Source: Haloglomus litoreum
Lineage (GTDB): Archaea; Halobacteriota; Halobacteria; Halobacteriales; Haloarculaceae
Reading direction: 5' to 3'
NCBI RefSeq assembly: GCF_029338515.1
Contig: NZ_CP119988.1
Location: forward strand, 1,426,001-1,490,000
Length of the DNA: 64,000 nt
Each line of letters starts with the position of its first letter. Position 1 is the stretch's first letter. Both the position numbers and the translations under genes were made by a program. Of this stretch, positions 50,239 to 59,309 are shown piece after piece. The notes beneath the pieces were generated by a model that saw only the letters and a list, made by a program, of their open reading frames with translations, did not search any database and was not told the DNA's origin.

Positions 50239-51207
50239 CTACGGCGTCAGAACGACCTTCCCTGAGGACTTGCGGTCCTCGATGTACTGGTGGGCCTCGG
50301 CGGCGTCCTCCAGGTCGAACGTCTCGCCGACCTGGACCTCCAGCGTCCCGTCGCCCAGCATCTCCGTCAGCTCGGGCACCGCGCCCATCACCTTCATCGG
50401 CTTGCGCTCGATGGCGCGGCCGAGGTGGTAGCCCTCGACGGTGATGTTGCCGAAGAGGAGCTTGTCCGTCGACGGCTCGCCCGGCCGGCCGGAGGCGGCG
50501 CCGTAGACGACGAGCGTGCCGAACTCCTTGAGCGCGTCCACGGAGCGCTCGGTGGTGTCGCTCCCGATGCCGTCCAGCACCATGTCCAGGCCGTAGTCCG
50601 TCTCGGCCTTCGCCACCTCGACGAAGTCCTCCTCGGTGTAGTTGATGGGGTGGTCACAGCCCAGGGCGGCCGCCTTGTCGAGCTTCTCCTGGGTCGAGGC
50701 CGTGCCGAACACCTCGGCGCCGGCGTTACTGGCCAGCTGGACGGCCGCGGTGCCGACGCCGCCCGCGGCGGCGTGGATGAGGACCGAGTCGCCCTCCTCC
50801 AGCCCACCCCACTCGAACAGGCAGTTGTGGGCCGTGAGGTACTGGACCGGGAAGCCGGCGGCCTCCTCGAAGCTCATGTCGCCGGGGATGTCCATCAGGC
50901 CCATCGCATCGGCGATGGCGTAGTCGGCGTAGCCGCCGCCGTTGACCATCGAGACGACGCGGTCGCCGACCTCGCGGCCCACGCCGTCGCCGACGGCGTC
51001 GACGACGCCCGCGACCTCCATCCCGGGCGTGTAGGGCGGCTGCGGGCCGCCGTGGTAGTGACCGCGGCGCTGCATGATGTCCGCGAAGTTGATGCCGGCG
51101 GCCTCCACCTCGATCCGGACCTGTCCGTCGCCCGGCTCGGGGACGTCCTGCTCGACGAGTTCGAGTTCGTCCGCGTCGCCGAACTCCGCGATCTGGATTG
51201 CTCGCAT
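50239..51207 (-). CDS. NADPH:quinone oxidoreductase-like (zinc-free MDR)
   Basis: A 322-residue medium-chain reductase without the zinc-ligand cysteines. An N-terminal GroES-like domain with GINFADIMQRRGHY and PGMEVAGVVDAVG precedes a Rossmann domain with IHAAAGGVGTAAVQLA (AAxxGVG motif, about residues 144-159). Both are characteristic of quinone oxidoreductases that use NADPH. The end is SSGKVVLTP. Family members reduce quinones or enones; the substrate here is unknown. It is divergent from the FAD-linked dehydrogenase. Confidence 0.9.
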   Translation of the reverse strand: MRAIQIAEFGDADELELVEQDVPEPGDGQVRIEVEAAGINFADIMQRRGHYHGGPQPPYTPGMEVAGVVDAVGDGVGREVGDRVVSMVNGGGYADYAIADAMGLMDIPGDMSFEEAAGFPVQYLTAHNCLFEWGGLEEGDSVLIHAAAGGVGTAAVQLASNAGAEVFGTASTQEKLDKAAALGCDHPINYTEEDFVEVAKAETDYGLDMVLDGIGSDTTERSVDALKEFGTLVVYGAASGRPGEPSTDKLLFGNITVEGYHLGRAIERKPMKVMGAVPELTEMLGDGTLEVQVGETFDLEDAAEAHQYIEDRKSSGKVVLTP

Positions 51208-51279
51208 ACGACCGCCGTCGCCCGCCTGGCGTATAAACGATACTGTTAGCTGGGGGTGGCCAAACACTTATCATTGTTA

Positions 51280-51289
51280 GGTGTACACC
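51280..51289. promoter_or_regulatory. 10-bp palindrome GGTGTACACC in the divergent promoter region
   Basis: A perfect palindrome in the 365-bp region between the quinone oxidoreductase and the FAD-linked dehydrogenase, 73 nt before the leftward start and just before the hairpin at 51296. It could be an operator for either gene. Confidence 0.4.
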
Positions 51290-51295
51290 CCGAAA

Positions 51296-51328
51296 CGGAG
51301 CACCCGTTTCCCCGTTCCGGGTGCTCCG
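51296..51328. repeat. 11-bp stem inverted repeat in the divergent region
   Basis: CGGAGCACCCG and CGGGTGCTCCG separated by 11 nt, a perfect GC-rich stem. It lies far from either start codon. The remaining sequence to 51572 shows only a TATA-like TTTATGA near 51541, about 30 nt before the dehydrogenase start. Confidence 0.7.
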
Positions 51329-51572
51329 CTCCGTCCCGTGTCGGTGCGGACCCACCACCGCGCCGGCATTCTTTCCCTGTCCCTCTTTGCCGCCGGGGCG
51401 GACGATGCCACCCTGCCTCGCCAGCGACGTCGACACCATCCGGACGACTCCGCCAGCGGCGCCTCGGTGACGCCCGGGCGACGCCGGCCCGACCGCGGGA
51501 CGCGGCCGGAACAAGAACGCCCCTGCGTTCGGGCGGATAGCTTTATGACTGCGTGCCCGTGCACTTCCGGGT

Positions 51573-53003
51573 ATGTCGTACGACTGCGAGTTCCTCACGG
51601 ACCTGCTGCCCGACGAGCAGGTCTCCTTCGGGGAGTCCGACCGCGGGAGCCACGCCGCCGACTGGGGTGCCGAGGAGGCCGGCCGCGGGGTCACGCCGGA
51701 CGCCGTCGTCTGGCCCGAATCCACCGAGGACGTGAGCACCGTCCTCGCGGCCGCCAACGACCGGGGCGTCCCGGTGACGCCGTACGCCGCCGGCACCTCG
51801 CTGGAGGGCAACGCCGTCCCGCAGTTCAAGGGCATCTCGATGGACGTGACCCGGATGAACGACGTCCTCGACGTGCGTCCCGGTGACTTCCAGATCGACG
51901 TCCAGCCCGGCGTGATGGGCTCGAAGGTGAACGAGACCGTCGAATCCGAGGGGATGTTCTTCCCGCCGATGCCGTCCTCCGCGAACATCTCCACCATCGG
52001 CGGGATGATCGTCAACGACGCCTCGGGACAGAAGACGGTGAAGTACGGCGAGGTGGGCGACTGGGTGCTGGAACTGGAGGCCGTCCTCGCGGACGGGACC
52101 GTCATCGAGGCGGGCTCGAAGGCCGTCAAGACGAGCGCCGGCTACAACCTGAAGGACCTGCTGGTCGGCAGCGAGGGGACGCTGGGGGTCGTCACGCGCG
52201 CGACGCTCGAACTGGAGGGCATCCCCGAGCAGATCCGCGGCGGCCGCGCCGTCTTCGACGACCTCGAGGACGCGACGAACGCCATCTACGACGCCGTCCG
52301 CTCGGGTGTCGACGTGGCCAAGATCGAACTCATCGACTCGCTCGCAGCCGAGATGTCGAACCGCTACCTCGATACGGGCCTGCCGGACAAGCCGATGGTG
52401 TTCCTCGAGTTCCACGCCAACCACGGCGTCCAGGAGGAGATCGACTTCTGCGAGACCATCTTCGAGAGCCACGACGTCTCCCTGTTCGACATGAGCGAGG
52501 ACGACGAGCGGATGGCCGAACTGTGGAAGGCCCGCACGGAACTCGCCTTCGCCGTCCAGAGCTACGACCCCGACCTGCGGCCCATCCACCCCGGCGACAT
52601 CACCGTCCCCATCTCGAAGTACCCCGACATCATCCGGTACGCGAAGGAGCTGGGCGCGGAACACGACATCATGGTCCCAGTCTTCGGCCACGCCGGCGAC
52701 GGCAACGTCCACTACTCCGTGATGGTCGACCCCGAGGACGAGGAGATGGTCGAGACCGGTGAGGAGATCTACGCCGCCGTCGTGAAGCGGGCCATCGAGA
52801 TGGGCGGCACCTGCACCGGCGAGCACGGCATCGGCTTCGGCAAGCGCGAGTACCTCGAACTCGAGCACGGCGAGGGGGCCGTCGAGGCGATGCGCCGCAT
52901 CAAGGGCGCGCTCGACCCGAAGGACACGCTCAACCCCGGGAAGATCTTCCCCGAGACCATCGAGGAGGGCGGTCGGGTGCGGCTCGCGGCCGACGACGAC
53001 TGA
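51573..53003 (+). CDS. FAD-linked D-2-hydroxyacid dehydrogenase (GlcD/D-lactate type)
   Basis: A 476-residue flavoenzyme of the vanillyl-alcohol-oxidase fold. The FAD-binding N half has PESTEDVSTVLAAANDRGVPVTPYAAGTSLEGN, PGVMGSKVNE, ISTIGGMIVNDASGQKTVKYG and GYNLKDLLVGSEGTLGVVT. The C-terminal substrate domain ends in FGHAGDGNVHYS and GTCTGEHGIGFGKREYL, whose His residues are conserved in D-lactate and glycolate dehydrogenases. It oxidises D-lactate or glycolate to the oxoacid, passing electrons to a membrane acceptor. It appears leaderless. Confidence 0.92.
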   Translation: MSYDCEFLTDLLPDEQVSFGESDRGSHAADWGAEEAGRGVTPDAVVWPESTEDVSTVLAAANDRGVPVTPYAAGTSLEGNAVPQFKGISMDVTRMNDVLDVRPGDFQIDVQPGVMGSKVNETVESEGMFFPPMPSSANISTIGGMIVNDASGQKTVKYGEVGDWVLELEAVLADGTVIEAGSKAVKTSAGYNLKDLLVGSEGTLGVVTRATLELEGIPEQIRGGRAVFDDLEDATNAIYDAVRSGVDVAKIELIDSLAAEMSNRYLDTGLPDKPMVFLEFHANHGVQEEIDFCETIFESHDVSLFDMSEDDERMAELWKARTELAFAVQSYDPDLRPIHPGDITVPISKYPDIIRYAKELGAEHDIMVPVFGHAGDGNVHYSVMVDPEDEEMVETGEEIYAAVVKRAIEMGGTCTGEHGIGFGKREYLELEHGEGAVEAMRRIKGALDPKDTLNPGKIFPETIEEGGRVRLAADDD

Positions 53004-53036
53004 GGCGGCGGCCGTCGCCACTCCACCCAGCGCCAC

Positions 53037-53234
53037 TCAGGAGAGGATGTCCTTCACGCGTCGCGGCTCGCCCGACAGCGCCGGGTCCGCCTCGATGAGC
53101 TGGAGGACCTCGTGGTCGGTCACGTCGGGGTAGCTCTTCTGGGTGGCCTCCTCGATGAGGTCGGCCTCCAGCCGGAACTCCGTCCCCTCGTAGACCACGT
53201 CGGCGCCCTTCTCGTCGAAGGATAGAACAGTCAT
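53037..53234 (-). CDS. Small acidic protein, DUF5800-like
   Basis: A 65-residue soluble protein: a strand (MTVLSFDEKGADVVYEGTEFRLEADLI) followed by helices (YPDVTDHEVLQLIEADPAL). The pattern resembles haloarchaeal DUF5800 proteins, whose role is unknown. It is convergent with the FAD-linked dehydrogenase (33-nt gap) and reads toward it from the menE side. There is nothing to link it to a pathway. Confidence 0.7.
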   Translation of the reverse strand: MTVLSFDEKGADVVYEGTEFRLEADLIEEATQKSYPDVTDHEVLQLIEADPALSGEPRRVKDILS

Positions 53235-53299
53235 ACCCGCCGGTAGCCGGTCGGTCTACAAAAAGGGCGCGCCGATCGTCGGGGGCCCGGCCCCACTGC

Positions 53300-55003
53300 T
53301 CAGTCGGCGGCGTGGCCGCCCAGTTCGAGCACGTTGAGGCCGTCGTCGGGGGTCTGCAACCGCTCGCGGACCGCCTCGCGGTCGACCGTGTCCGACGGCG
53401 TGCGGGGGAGGCTGTCGGCGACGCCGACCGTGCGGGGGAGTTTGAAGCCCGACAGGCGGTCCCGGCAGTGGCGCTCCAGCGCCGCCGGGTCCACGTCGTC
53501 GGCCGCCACGACCAGCGCCGCGACGCGCTCGCCGTACTCCGGGTCGGGGAGGCCGACGACCGCCGCCTCCGTGATGCCGGGGAACGCGCGCAGCACGTCC
53601 ACGACCTCGCCCGGGTCGACCGTCTCGCCGCCGGGGTTCAGGCGGTCGTCGAGCCGGTTGAGGACCCAGACACGACCGTCCGCGTCCCGGTAGCCGACGT
53701 CGCCGGTGTGGAAGCCGTGTGGGCCGAACGCCCGCTCGGTGGCCCCGCTGTCGTGGTAGTAGCTCGGTGTCACGGCGGGCCCGCTGACCACGAGTTCGCC
53801 CCGCTCGCCGGGGTCGACGGGGGTCCCGCTGTCGATGACGGTGACGTTCGTCGTGAACAGCGGGTACCCGACGGTTCCGGGGTGGTCCCGGGCCTCCGGC
53901 GGTCGCGCCGTCGCGATCTGCGAGGCGGTCTCGGTCATCCCGTAGGTGGGCGCGACGGGGACGCCCCGGTCGAAGCAGCGCTCCAGCAGTTCGTCGCTGG
54001 CGGGGGCGCCCCCCAGCAGGACGAACCGGAGCGAGTCCGGGAGCGAGCCGGCGTCGAGCAGCCGCGACAGCATCGTCGGGACCAGCGAGGTGCAGGTCGC
54101 GCCCGTCCCGTGCATCGCCGCGAGCGCCACCTCGGGGTCGAAGCCGCCGACGCTGTACGCCGCATCCCCGGTTCCCTCGCCGTCAGTTACGTCCTCGGCA
54201 CCCGAATCCGAGCCCTCGCCGCCGCCCTCGGGCCCCGGCAGCGTCACCGTCGTTCCGTAACAGACCGACCGGTAGACGGGCGCGAGGCCGCCCATGTGGC
54301 TCATCGGGAGCGGGTCGAACCAGCGGTCCCCGGGGTCCAGCCCCAGGCGGAAGGCCGAGGCGGTCGCGCTCGCCAGCACGTTGCCCATCCGCAGGTCGAC
54401 CACCTTCGGGTCGCCGGTCGTCCCGGAGGTGAACAGCAGGCAGAGCCGCCGTCCGGGCGACCATGCCGGCAGGTCGAACGTCTCCGGGGTCGCCCCGTCG
54501 ATGCGCGTCGCGCCCTCGCGCGGCGTGTCGACCGTGGCGACGGGCAGGTCGCCGTCGGTCTCGCGGGCGTGGTCCGCGGCGGCCACGACGGTCGCCTCCG
54601 TCGCCGCGCCACAGCAGACGAGCCCGCAGTCGGCGGTGCGGGCCCGTTCGGCGAGTTCCGGCGCGGTCGACCGGGCGTGGAGCGGCACCAGTACCGCCCC
54701 CAGCCGCATCGCGGCGTGGACCAGCTCGACGAACGCCGGCCGGGTCGGGAGACAGACGCCGAGGTGGGTCCCGACGCCGACGCCCAGCGCCGAGAGGCGG
54801 CCGGCGAGTTCCTCGACGCGCTCGTTCAGCTCTCGGTAGGTCCTGGTCGACCCGCCCTCGCGGCCGTCAGGCGCGGCGGGGCCGGCGGCGACGGACAGCG
54901 CCGTCGCTGTCGGTGTTGCGGCCGTCCGGTGGGCCAACCAGTCGCGCACGACATCCGGATTGAGACGTGGGGCTATTTGCAGTTTCGCTCCGCCGTCCGT
55001 CAC
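53300..55003 (-). CDS. menE: o-Succinylbenzoate--CoA ligase
   Basis: A 567-residue ANL-superfamily enzyme that makes o-succinylbenzoyl-CoA for menaquinone. LLFTSGTTGDPKVVD (P-loop-like) is at about residue 188, YGMTETASQIA and the C-terminal hinge NRLDDRLNPGGETV follow, then FKLPRTVGVADSLPRT, where the usual catalytic-lysine region near the end is modified. An acidic insertion sits at about 260-290. The GTG at 55001-55003 is 1 nt from the menC stop, which supports it over the frame-open start at 55072. Confidence 0.9.
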   Translation of the reverse strand: MTDGGAKLQIAPRLNPDVVRDWLAHRTAATPTATALSVAAGPAAPDGREGGSTRTYRELNERVEELAGRLSALGVGVGTHLGVCLPTRPAFVELVHAAMRLGAVLVPLHARSTAPELAERARTADCGLVCCGAATEATVVAAADHARETDGDLPVATVDTPREGATRIDGATPETFDLPAWSPGRRLCLLFTSGTTGDPKVVDLRMGNVLASATASAFRLGLDPGDRWFDPLPMSHMGGLAPVYRSVCYGTTVTLPGPEGGGEGSDSGAEDVTDGEGTGDAAYSVGGFDPEVALAAMHGTGATCTSLVPTMLSRLLDAGSLPDSLRFVLLGGAPASDELLERCFDRGVPVAPTYGMTETASQIATARPPEARDHPGTVGYPLFTTNVTVIDSGTPVDPGERGELVVSGPAVTPSYYHDSGATERAFGPHGFHTGDVGYRDADGRVWVLNRLDDRLNPGGETVDPGEVVDVLRAFPGITEAAVVGLPDPEYGERVAALVVAADDVDPAALERHCRDRLSGFKLPRTVGVADSLPRTPSDTVDREAVRERLQTPDDGLNVLELGGHAAD

Positions 55004-55004
55004 C

Positions 55005-56132
55005 TCACGGCTGGTCGGTTCTCCCGCGGTGCCATCGCGTCCCCCCGGCCACGCCGGGACCCTCCGGAACACGGGCCCGCCCGTCGGACACGGGTGCGGG
55101 GTCGGCGTCGAGCAGGTCGCGTTCGAGCCGGTCGCCGGTCGCGAGGCCGCAGGCCGGAACCGCGGGCACCGCTGCGGCCGCGTGGACCGCGGTCGCGCGT
55201 GCCAGCGCGCCGTCGATGGTCGTCGTAAGGACGGCCTCGACGCCGGCCGCCCGGGCTGCCCGGGCGGCGGCCAGGGCCCGGTCCGGGCCGCCGAGTGCCA
55301 TCGGCTTCAGGACGAGCGCGTCGGCCGCGCTCGCGTCGAGTGCCGCGGTGACCGGGTCAGCCCCGACCGCCAGCGACTCGTCGAGGGCGACCCCGACACC
55401 CCGTCCGCGGAGGGCGGCGTGTGCCCGGAGGTCGTCCCTGGGGCCGTCCGCGCCGTCCGTGTCGGTCGCCGCCGCGGGGAGCGGCTGCTCGACGTACGCC
55501 ACGCCGTGCTCGGCGAACGCCGCCAGCGCTCGCTCGGCCTCGTCGGCGCTCCACGCTCCGTTCGCGTCCGCGCGGAGCGTCACGTCGGGGCAGCGGTCCC
55601 GGACGGCGGCGACGCGCTCGGTGTCGGCCGCGACGGCCCGGGCGCCGACCTTCAGCTTCACCGTCCCGAAGCCGGCGGCGACGGCGTCGGCCGCGGCGTC
55701 GGCCGTCTCTCCGGGCGGGCCGTCGCCGACGGTCGCGTTCACCGGGACCGACTCGACCGGGTCCGGGTGGATGTCGTCCTCCCCGGCCAGTACCCGATAC
55801 AGCGGCTCGCCCGCCGTACGCGCCCGTGCGTCCAGGACCGCGCTGGCGACCGCGTGGCGGGCCGCCGGGGCGTCGCCGAGGTCGACGCGGTGACCGTCCC
55901 CGTCGAGAACCGCATCCGGGTCGATACCGTCGTCGAGTGCCTCGGCGACGCACTCAAGCGCCGCCCGGCAGTCATCGAGCGACTCCGTCCAGCCCGGCAG
56001 CGGCGCGGCCTCGCCGACACCCGCCGTCCCGTCGACCGCGAGCCGGACGACGAACCCCTCGCGCTCGGTGATGGCGCCGCGTGCCGTGGTGAGGGGGCTC
56101 GCCAGGTCGAGCGCGAAGGGGTCGACCCTCAT
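55005..56132 (-). CDS. menC: o-Succinylbenzoate synthase
   Basis: A 375-residue enolase-superfamily enzyme that dehydrates SHCHC to o-succinylbenzoate. Signature residues: the KxK catalytic pair in GTVKLKVG (about 157-164), metal ligands in RADANGAWS, YVEQPLP and ALDESLAVG, and the second-base Lys in ALVLKPMALGG. The capping domain occupies the first 120 residues. It overlaps menA by 4 nt (ATGA) and abuts menE, so the order is menA-menC-menE in one operon. Confidence 0.92.
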   Translation of the reverse strand: MRVDPFALDLASPLTTARGAITEREGFVVRLAVDGTAGVGEAAPLPGWTESLDDCRAALECVAEALDDGIDPDAVLDGDGHRVDLGDAPAARHAVASAVLDARARTAGEPLYRVLAGEDDIHPDPVESVPVNATVGDGPPGETADAAADAVAAGFGTVKLKVGARAVAADTERVAAVRDRCPDVTLRADANGAWSADEAERALAAFAEHGVAYVEQPLPAAATDTDGADGPRDDLRAHAALRGRGVGVALDESLAVGADPVTAALDASAADALVLKPMALGGPDRALAAARAARAAGVEAVLTTTIDGALARATAVHAAAAVPAVPACGLATGDRLERDLLDADPAPVSDGRARVPEGPGVAGGTRWHRGRTDQP

Positions 56133-57109
56133 AGGAAGCGCGGGAGCGCCAGTCCGACGGCGAACAGGACCGAGTGGGCGGCGAGCAGTTTCCCCGTCCG
56201 CTCCAGGGCCGGGTTCAGCGCCGCGCCGTCCGTCCGCTCCAGCAGGGTCGCGACGAGGGGGGCGGCCAGGGGGAGCGTCAGCAGCGGCAGCAGCGCCCAG
56301 GGCCCCCAGCCCGTGGCGGCGAACACCACCGGCACGACGTAGGCCATCCCGACCAATGCGAGGAACTCGACGCGGGAGAAGCGATAGCCAAGCAGCACGG
56401 CGAGCGTCCGCTTGCCCGCCTTCGCGTCCGTCTCGCGGTCGCGGACGTTGTTCACGACGAGGATGGCCGAGGAGAGGCCGGCGGCCGGGAGTGCGGCGAC
56501 CACCGCAGCGAGCGGCACGACCGCGAGCGGCGCGTCGAAGGGTGGGATGCCCGAGACGCTCGCGACGGCCTGCACGTAGTAGGTGCCCGTCACGGCCACG
56601 AGTCCGAAGTAGACGAAGACGAACAGCTCACCCAGCCCGCGGTAGCCGTAGGGGTACGGCCCGCCGGTGTAGAGGATGCCGGCCGCGACCGACGAGAGCC
56701 CGACGAGGACGATGACGGGGCCGCCCACCCACACGAGGTAGGTTCCGAGGAGGATGGCGAGGCCGAACGTGGCGTACATGGCGCGCCTGACCTGCTCGGC
56801 GGGGATGAGCCCCCCGGCGGTGACACGGGTGAATCCCTCGCGCTCGTCGGTGTCGGCGCCCTTGACGGCGTCGTAGTAGTCGTTCGCGAAGTTGGTGCCG
56901 ATCTGCAGGAGCAGCGCCCCCACGAGCGCGCCGAGGGCGGGGAGGGCGGCGAACTCGCCCAGCCGCAGCGCGAGGCCCGTGCCGACGATGACCGGGGCTG
57001 CGCCGGCAGGGAGTGTCTGGGGCCGGGCCGCCATCACCCACGCCTCCCGCTTCGAGATGTCGGCCGGGTCGGTGTCGGGACCACCGCCGCTCTCGACCTC
57101 GGTGCTCAT
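56129..57109 (-). CDS. menA: 1,4-Dihydroxy-2-naphthoate polyprenyltransferase
   Basis: A 326-residue UbiA-family membrane enzyme that attaches the prenyl tail to DHNA, giving demethylmenaquinone. About eight to nine hydrophobic segments are seen. The first Asp-rich site is QIGTNFANDYYDAVKGADTDER at about 67-88 and the second is VVNNVRDRETDAKAGKRTLA at about 210-230. The start MSTEVESGG follows the acidic composition boundary; the frame is open much further up, but that part is shadow sequence. It is the first gene of the men operon here. Confidence 0.92.
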   Translation of the reverse strand: MSTEVESGGGPDTDPADISKREAWVMAARPQTLPAGAAPVIVGTGLALRLGEFAALPALGALVGALLLQIGTNFANDYYDAVKGADTDEREGFTRVTAGGLIPAEQVRRAMYATFGLAILLGTYLVWVGGPVIVLVGLSSVAAGILYTGGPYPYGYRGLGELFVFVYFGLVAVTGTYYVQAVASVSGIPPFDAPLAVVPLAAVVAALPAAGLSSAILVVNNVRDRETDAKAGKRTLAVLLGYRFSRVEFLALVGMAYVVPVVFAATGWGPWALLPLLTLPLAAPLVATLLERTDGAALNPALERTGKLLAAHSVLFAVGLALPRFL

Positions 57110-57237
57110 TGCGTCCGTGTAGGTGGTGGCGGGTTGAAGGGTGTACCGGGGTCGGTCGCTGGGCCGGTCGTGATCGGGCGCTGCCGGTAGCCCGGTGGCC
57201 GCCCGTCGCTGGGGAGGGGTGCCTGCCGTCGTCGAGG

Positions 57238-57909
57238 CTACTTCCCCTGTTCGAGGCGGTCGGCGGTCCGGGCCGGCAGGCCGGCCTCCCGGCACGCCGA
57301 CTGCACCGCGTCGATGTCGTACTCCACGCGGTGGAGGTGGGCCGCCATCGGCTCCGGTGCGGTGTCGATGACCGCGTACGCGGCCCGCGGGTCGCCGTCC
57401 CTGGGCTGGCCGACGCTCCCCGGATTGAGGACCAGCCGGCCGTCCACCGTGGCCTCGTGCTGGACGTGCGTGTGCCCGAGGATACAGGCGTCGTAGTCGT
57501 CGAGGTACCGGCGCATCTTCGGGAACGAGTGGGGCCGGACGTACTGGTCGACGTGTTCGGGGTGGTCGTGGACCATCAGCACGCGGCCCTCCGCCAGGTC
57601 GTACGTCCGGGGGAGGCTTCGGAGCCACTCCCGCTGGGCGTCGCTCAGCTCCTCGGCGGCGAGTTTGAGCCCCTCGTGGGCCATCTCGTTCATCGAGTAC
57701 CGGTTCGGCGTGTCGGCGTTCCGGTCGTGGTTCCCCCGGACCGTCGCGGAACACCGCTCGCGCACCAGCTCGACGCACTCGGCGGGCCACGGGTTGTAGC
57801 CGATGACGTCGCCCGCACAGACGAGTCGGTCGACGGGCGGCATATCCGCCAGAACGGCCTCCAGGGCGACGAGGTTGGCGTGGATATCGGAGATGACGCC
57901 GAGTCGCAT
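57238..57909 (-). CDS. YfcE/MJ0936-type metallophosphoesterase
   Basis: A 223-residue calcineurin-like phosphoesterase with all metal-site blocks: SDIHANLVAL (D-x-H), CAGDVIGYNPWP (GD), VRGNHDR (GNHD), MVHDHPEH and LGHTHV (GHxH). Such enzymes hydrolyse phosphodiesters, often with little specificity known, in the cytoplasm. The start is MRLGVISDIH at 57907-57909. It is downstream of the 403-residue gene at 57989 on the same strand, with an 80-nt gap. Confidence 0.9.
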   Translation of the reverse strand: MRLGVISDIHANLVALEAVLADMPPVDRLVCAGDVIGYNPWPAECVELVRERCSATVRGNHDRNADTPNRYSMNEMAHEGLKLAAEELSDAQREWLRSLPRTYDLAEGRVLMVHDHPEHVDQYVRPHSFPKMRRYLDDYDACILGHTHVQHEATVDGRLVLNPGSVGQPRDGDPRAAYAVIDTAPEPMAAHLHRVEYDIDAVQSACREAGLPARTADRLEQGK

Positions 57910-57988
57910 ATCCCGACCTACCGCCGGGCCCGGTAACCGTCTTGGGGTGGGAAGCGACACCCCCGGACGCCGGTCGGCGCCGGCGGGC

Positions 57989-59200
57989 TCACCGGACGAC
58001 GTCGAGGCCGGAGCCGGCCTCGTCGGCCGCTCCGTTCGCGGTCTCCCCCTCGTCCGGGTCCTCCAGTGACTCCCGCCCCAGGTCGACGTCGGCCCGGTCG
58101 GTCCCGTTCCAGTCGATGTGTGGGAGCGGTTCCCCCTCGGGCTCCTCGGGCGCCTCGACCCGGAACAGGAACAGCCCGTGCGGGCCCCGCTCGGTGAGCC
58201 GGTAGCTGCGGAGCGTCGCCGGTCGGTCGCCGCCGTCGATGTCGGCTGCGTCGTCCAGCGCCGCGCCGGCGGCCTCGACGGCCGCGTCGATGTCGTCGTC
58301 GTCCGGGTCCGGCGTCCGGAGGTGTGCGAGCCACGGGCCGCCCGGCCGCCACTCCGGCGGCTCGTCGGACACCGGCGTCGCGAGTGCGTCTCCCGCCAGC
58401 GCATCGGCGTCGATTCGCGGCCCCTCGTCGTCGCGACCGACGTGAGCGATGACCCGTCCGCGGAGGTGATGGAGGTCGTCCGCGAGGCTCTCGAACTGGG
58501 TGCGGGTGCCCAGCGCCCCGGCCAGTGCGGCGGTCACGTCCTCGGCGACCCGCTCGACGGGGTCCTCGCCGCCGGTCGCAAGCGGGCCGCGGTCGCACGC
58601 CTCCCCCGCAACCACCTCCGTCGCCCGGCCGTGTTCGACGGGGACGACGGCGTCCGGGCCGAACCGGTCACGGGTGTCCGGGAGCCAGCCCGACTCGGCC
58701 CCGAGTAGCGGGGCCGGTGGATTCTCGGGCGCGACCGTCGGCACGCATATGACGGGGCTGGCGATCCCACCGCGGAACGCAGCGGCCAGGTCCGACGCGA
58801 CCGAGACGGCCGCCGGGTCCGTCCCGTCGGCGGCCTCCACGAGCACGTCGTATCGGTCGAGTTCGTCCCCGGCGAACCGACGGAGACGGTCCGTGGCTGC
58901 CGGTGTGAGGTGCGGACGACCGTCGCGGTCGGGCCGCTCCAGCGACTCCACCACGTGCCACGCCGTCGGCGTCCAGTCCTCGACGCTCGTCTCCTCGCCC
59001 GGCAGGTCCACTCCCACCGCGTCGATGTCGGTCGGGACCTGCCCCGAGAAGGCCTCGTCCCGGAGTCGGCGGCCGATGCCGCTCAGTCGTCCCACACCGC
59101 GCCGTCCGACCCCGACGACCGCGACCCGGACGTCCTGGACCTCCCCCGGTGGTGTCCTCTGGTCCCCCCTCGACAGCACCTCCTCGACGATGTCCCGCAT
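57989..59200 (-). CDS. Unknown acidic protein with a dinucleotide- or GTPase-like start
   Basis: A 403-residue soluble protein I could not assign. Residues 20-40 read VRVAVVGVGRRGVGRLSGIGRRL, a glycine-rich loop after a strand. Residues 110-150 (DVLVEAADGTDPAAVSVASDLAAAF...SPVICVPTVAP) have the order of strands and loops seen in FtsZ/tubulin-like N-terminal domains, but the GGGTGTG loop is absent. The second half is acidic and ends in a low-complexity tail. ATG 59200 is preferred over the TTG at 59227. Confidence 0.65.
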   Translation of the reverse strand: MRDIVEEVLSRGDQRTPPGEVQDVRVAVVGVGRRGVGRLSGIGRRLRDEAFSGQVPTDIDAVGVDLPGEETSVEDWTPTAWHVVESLERPDRDGRPHLTPAATDRLRRFAGDELDRYDVLVEAADGTDPAAVSVASDLAAAFRGGIASPVICVPTVAPENPPAPLLGAESGWLPDTRDRFGPDAVVPVEHGRATEVVAGEACDRGPLATGGEDPVERVAEDVTAALAGALGTRTQFESLADDLHHLRGRVIAHVGRDDEGPRIDADALAGDALATPVSDEPPEWRPGGPWLAHLRTPDPDDDDIDAAVEAAGAALDDAADIDGGDRPATLRSYRLTERGPHGLFLFRVEAPEEPEGEPLPHIDWNGTDRADVDLGRESLEDPDEGETANGAADEAGSGLDVVR

Positions 59201-59309
59201 GGTCGGGGTCTGGGCCGCCACGGTCAAGAACCCTCGTCAGACGATACCACGACTCTCCCATCGGTCCGTTCGGTAAATTCTTGCCGCGGACTCACGCAAC
59301 GTGGCATGT

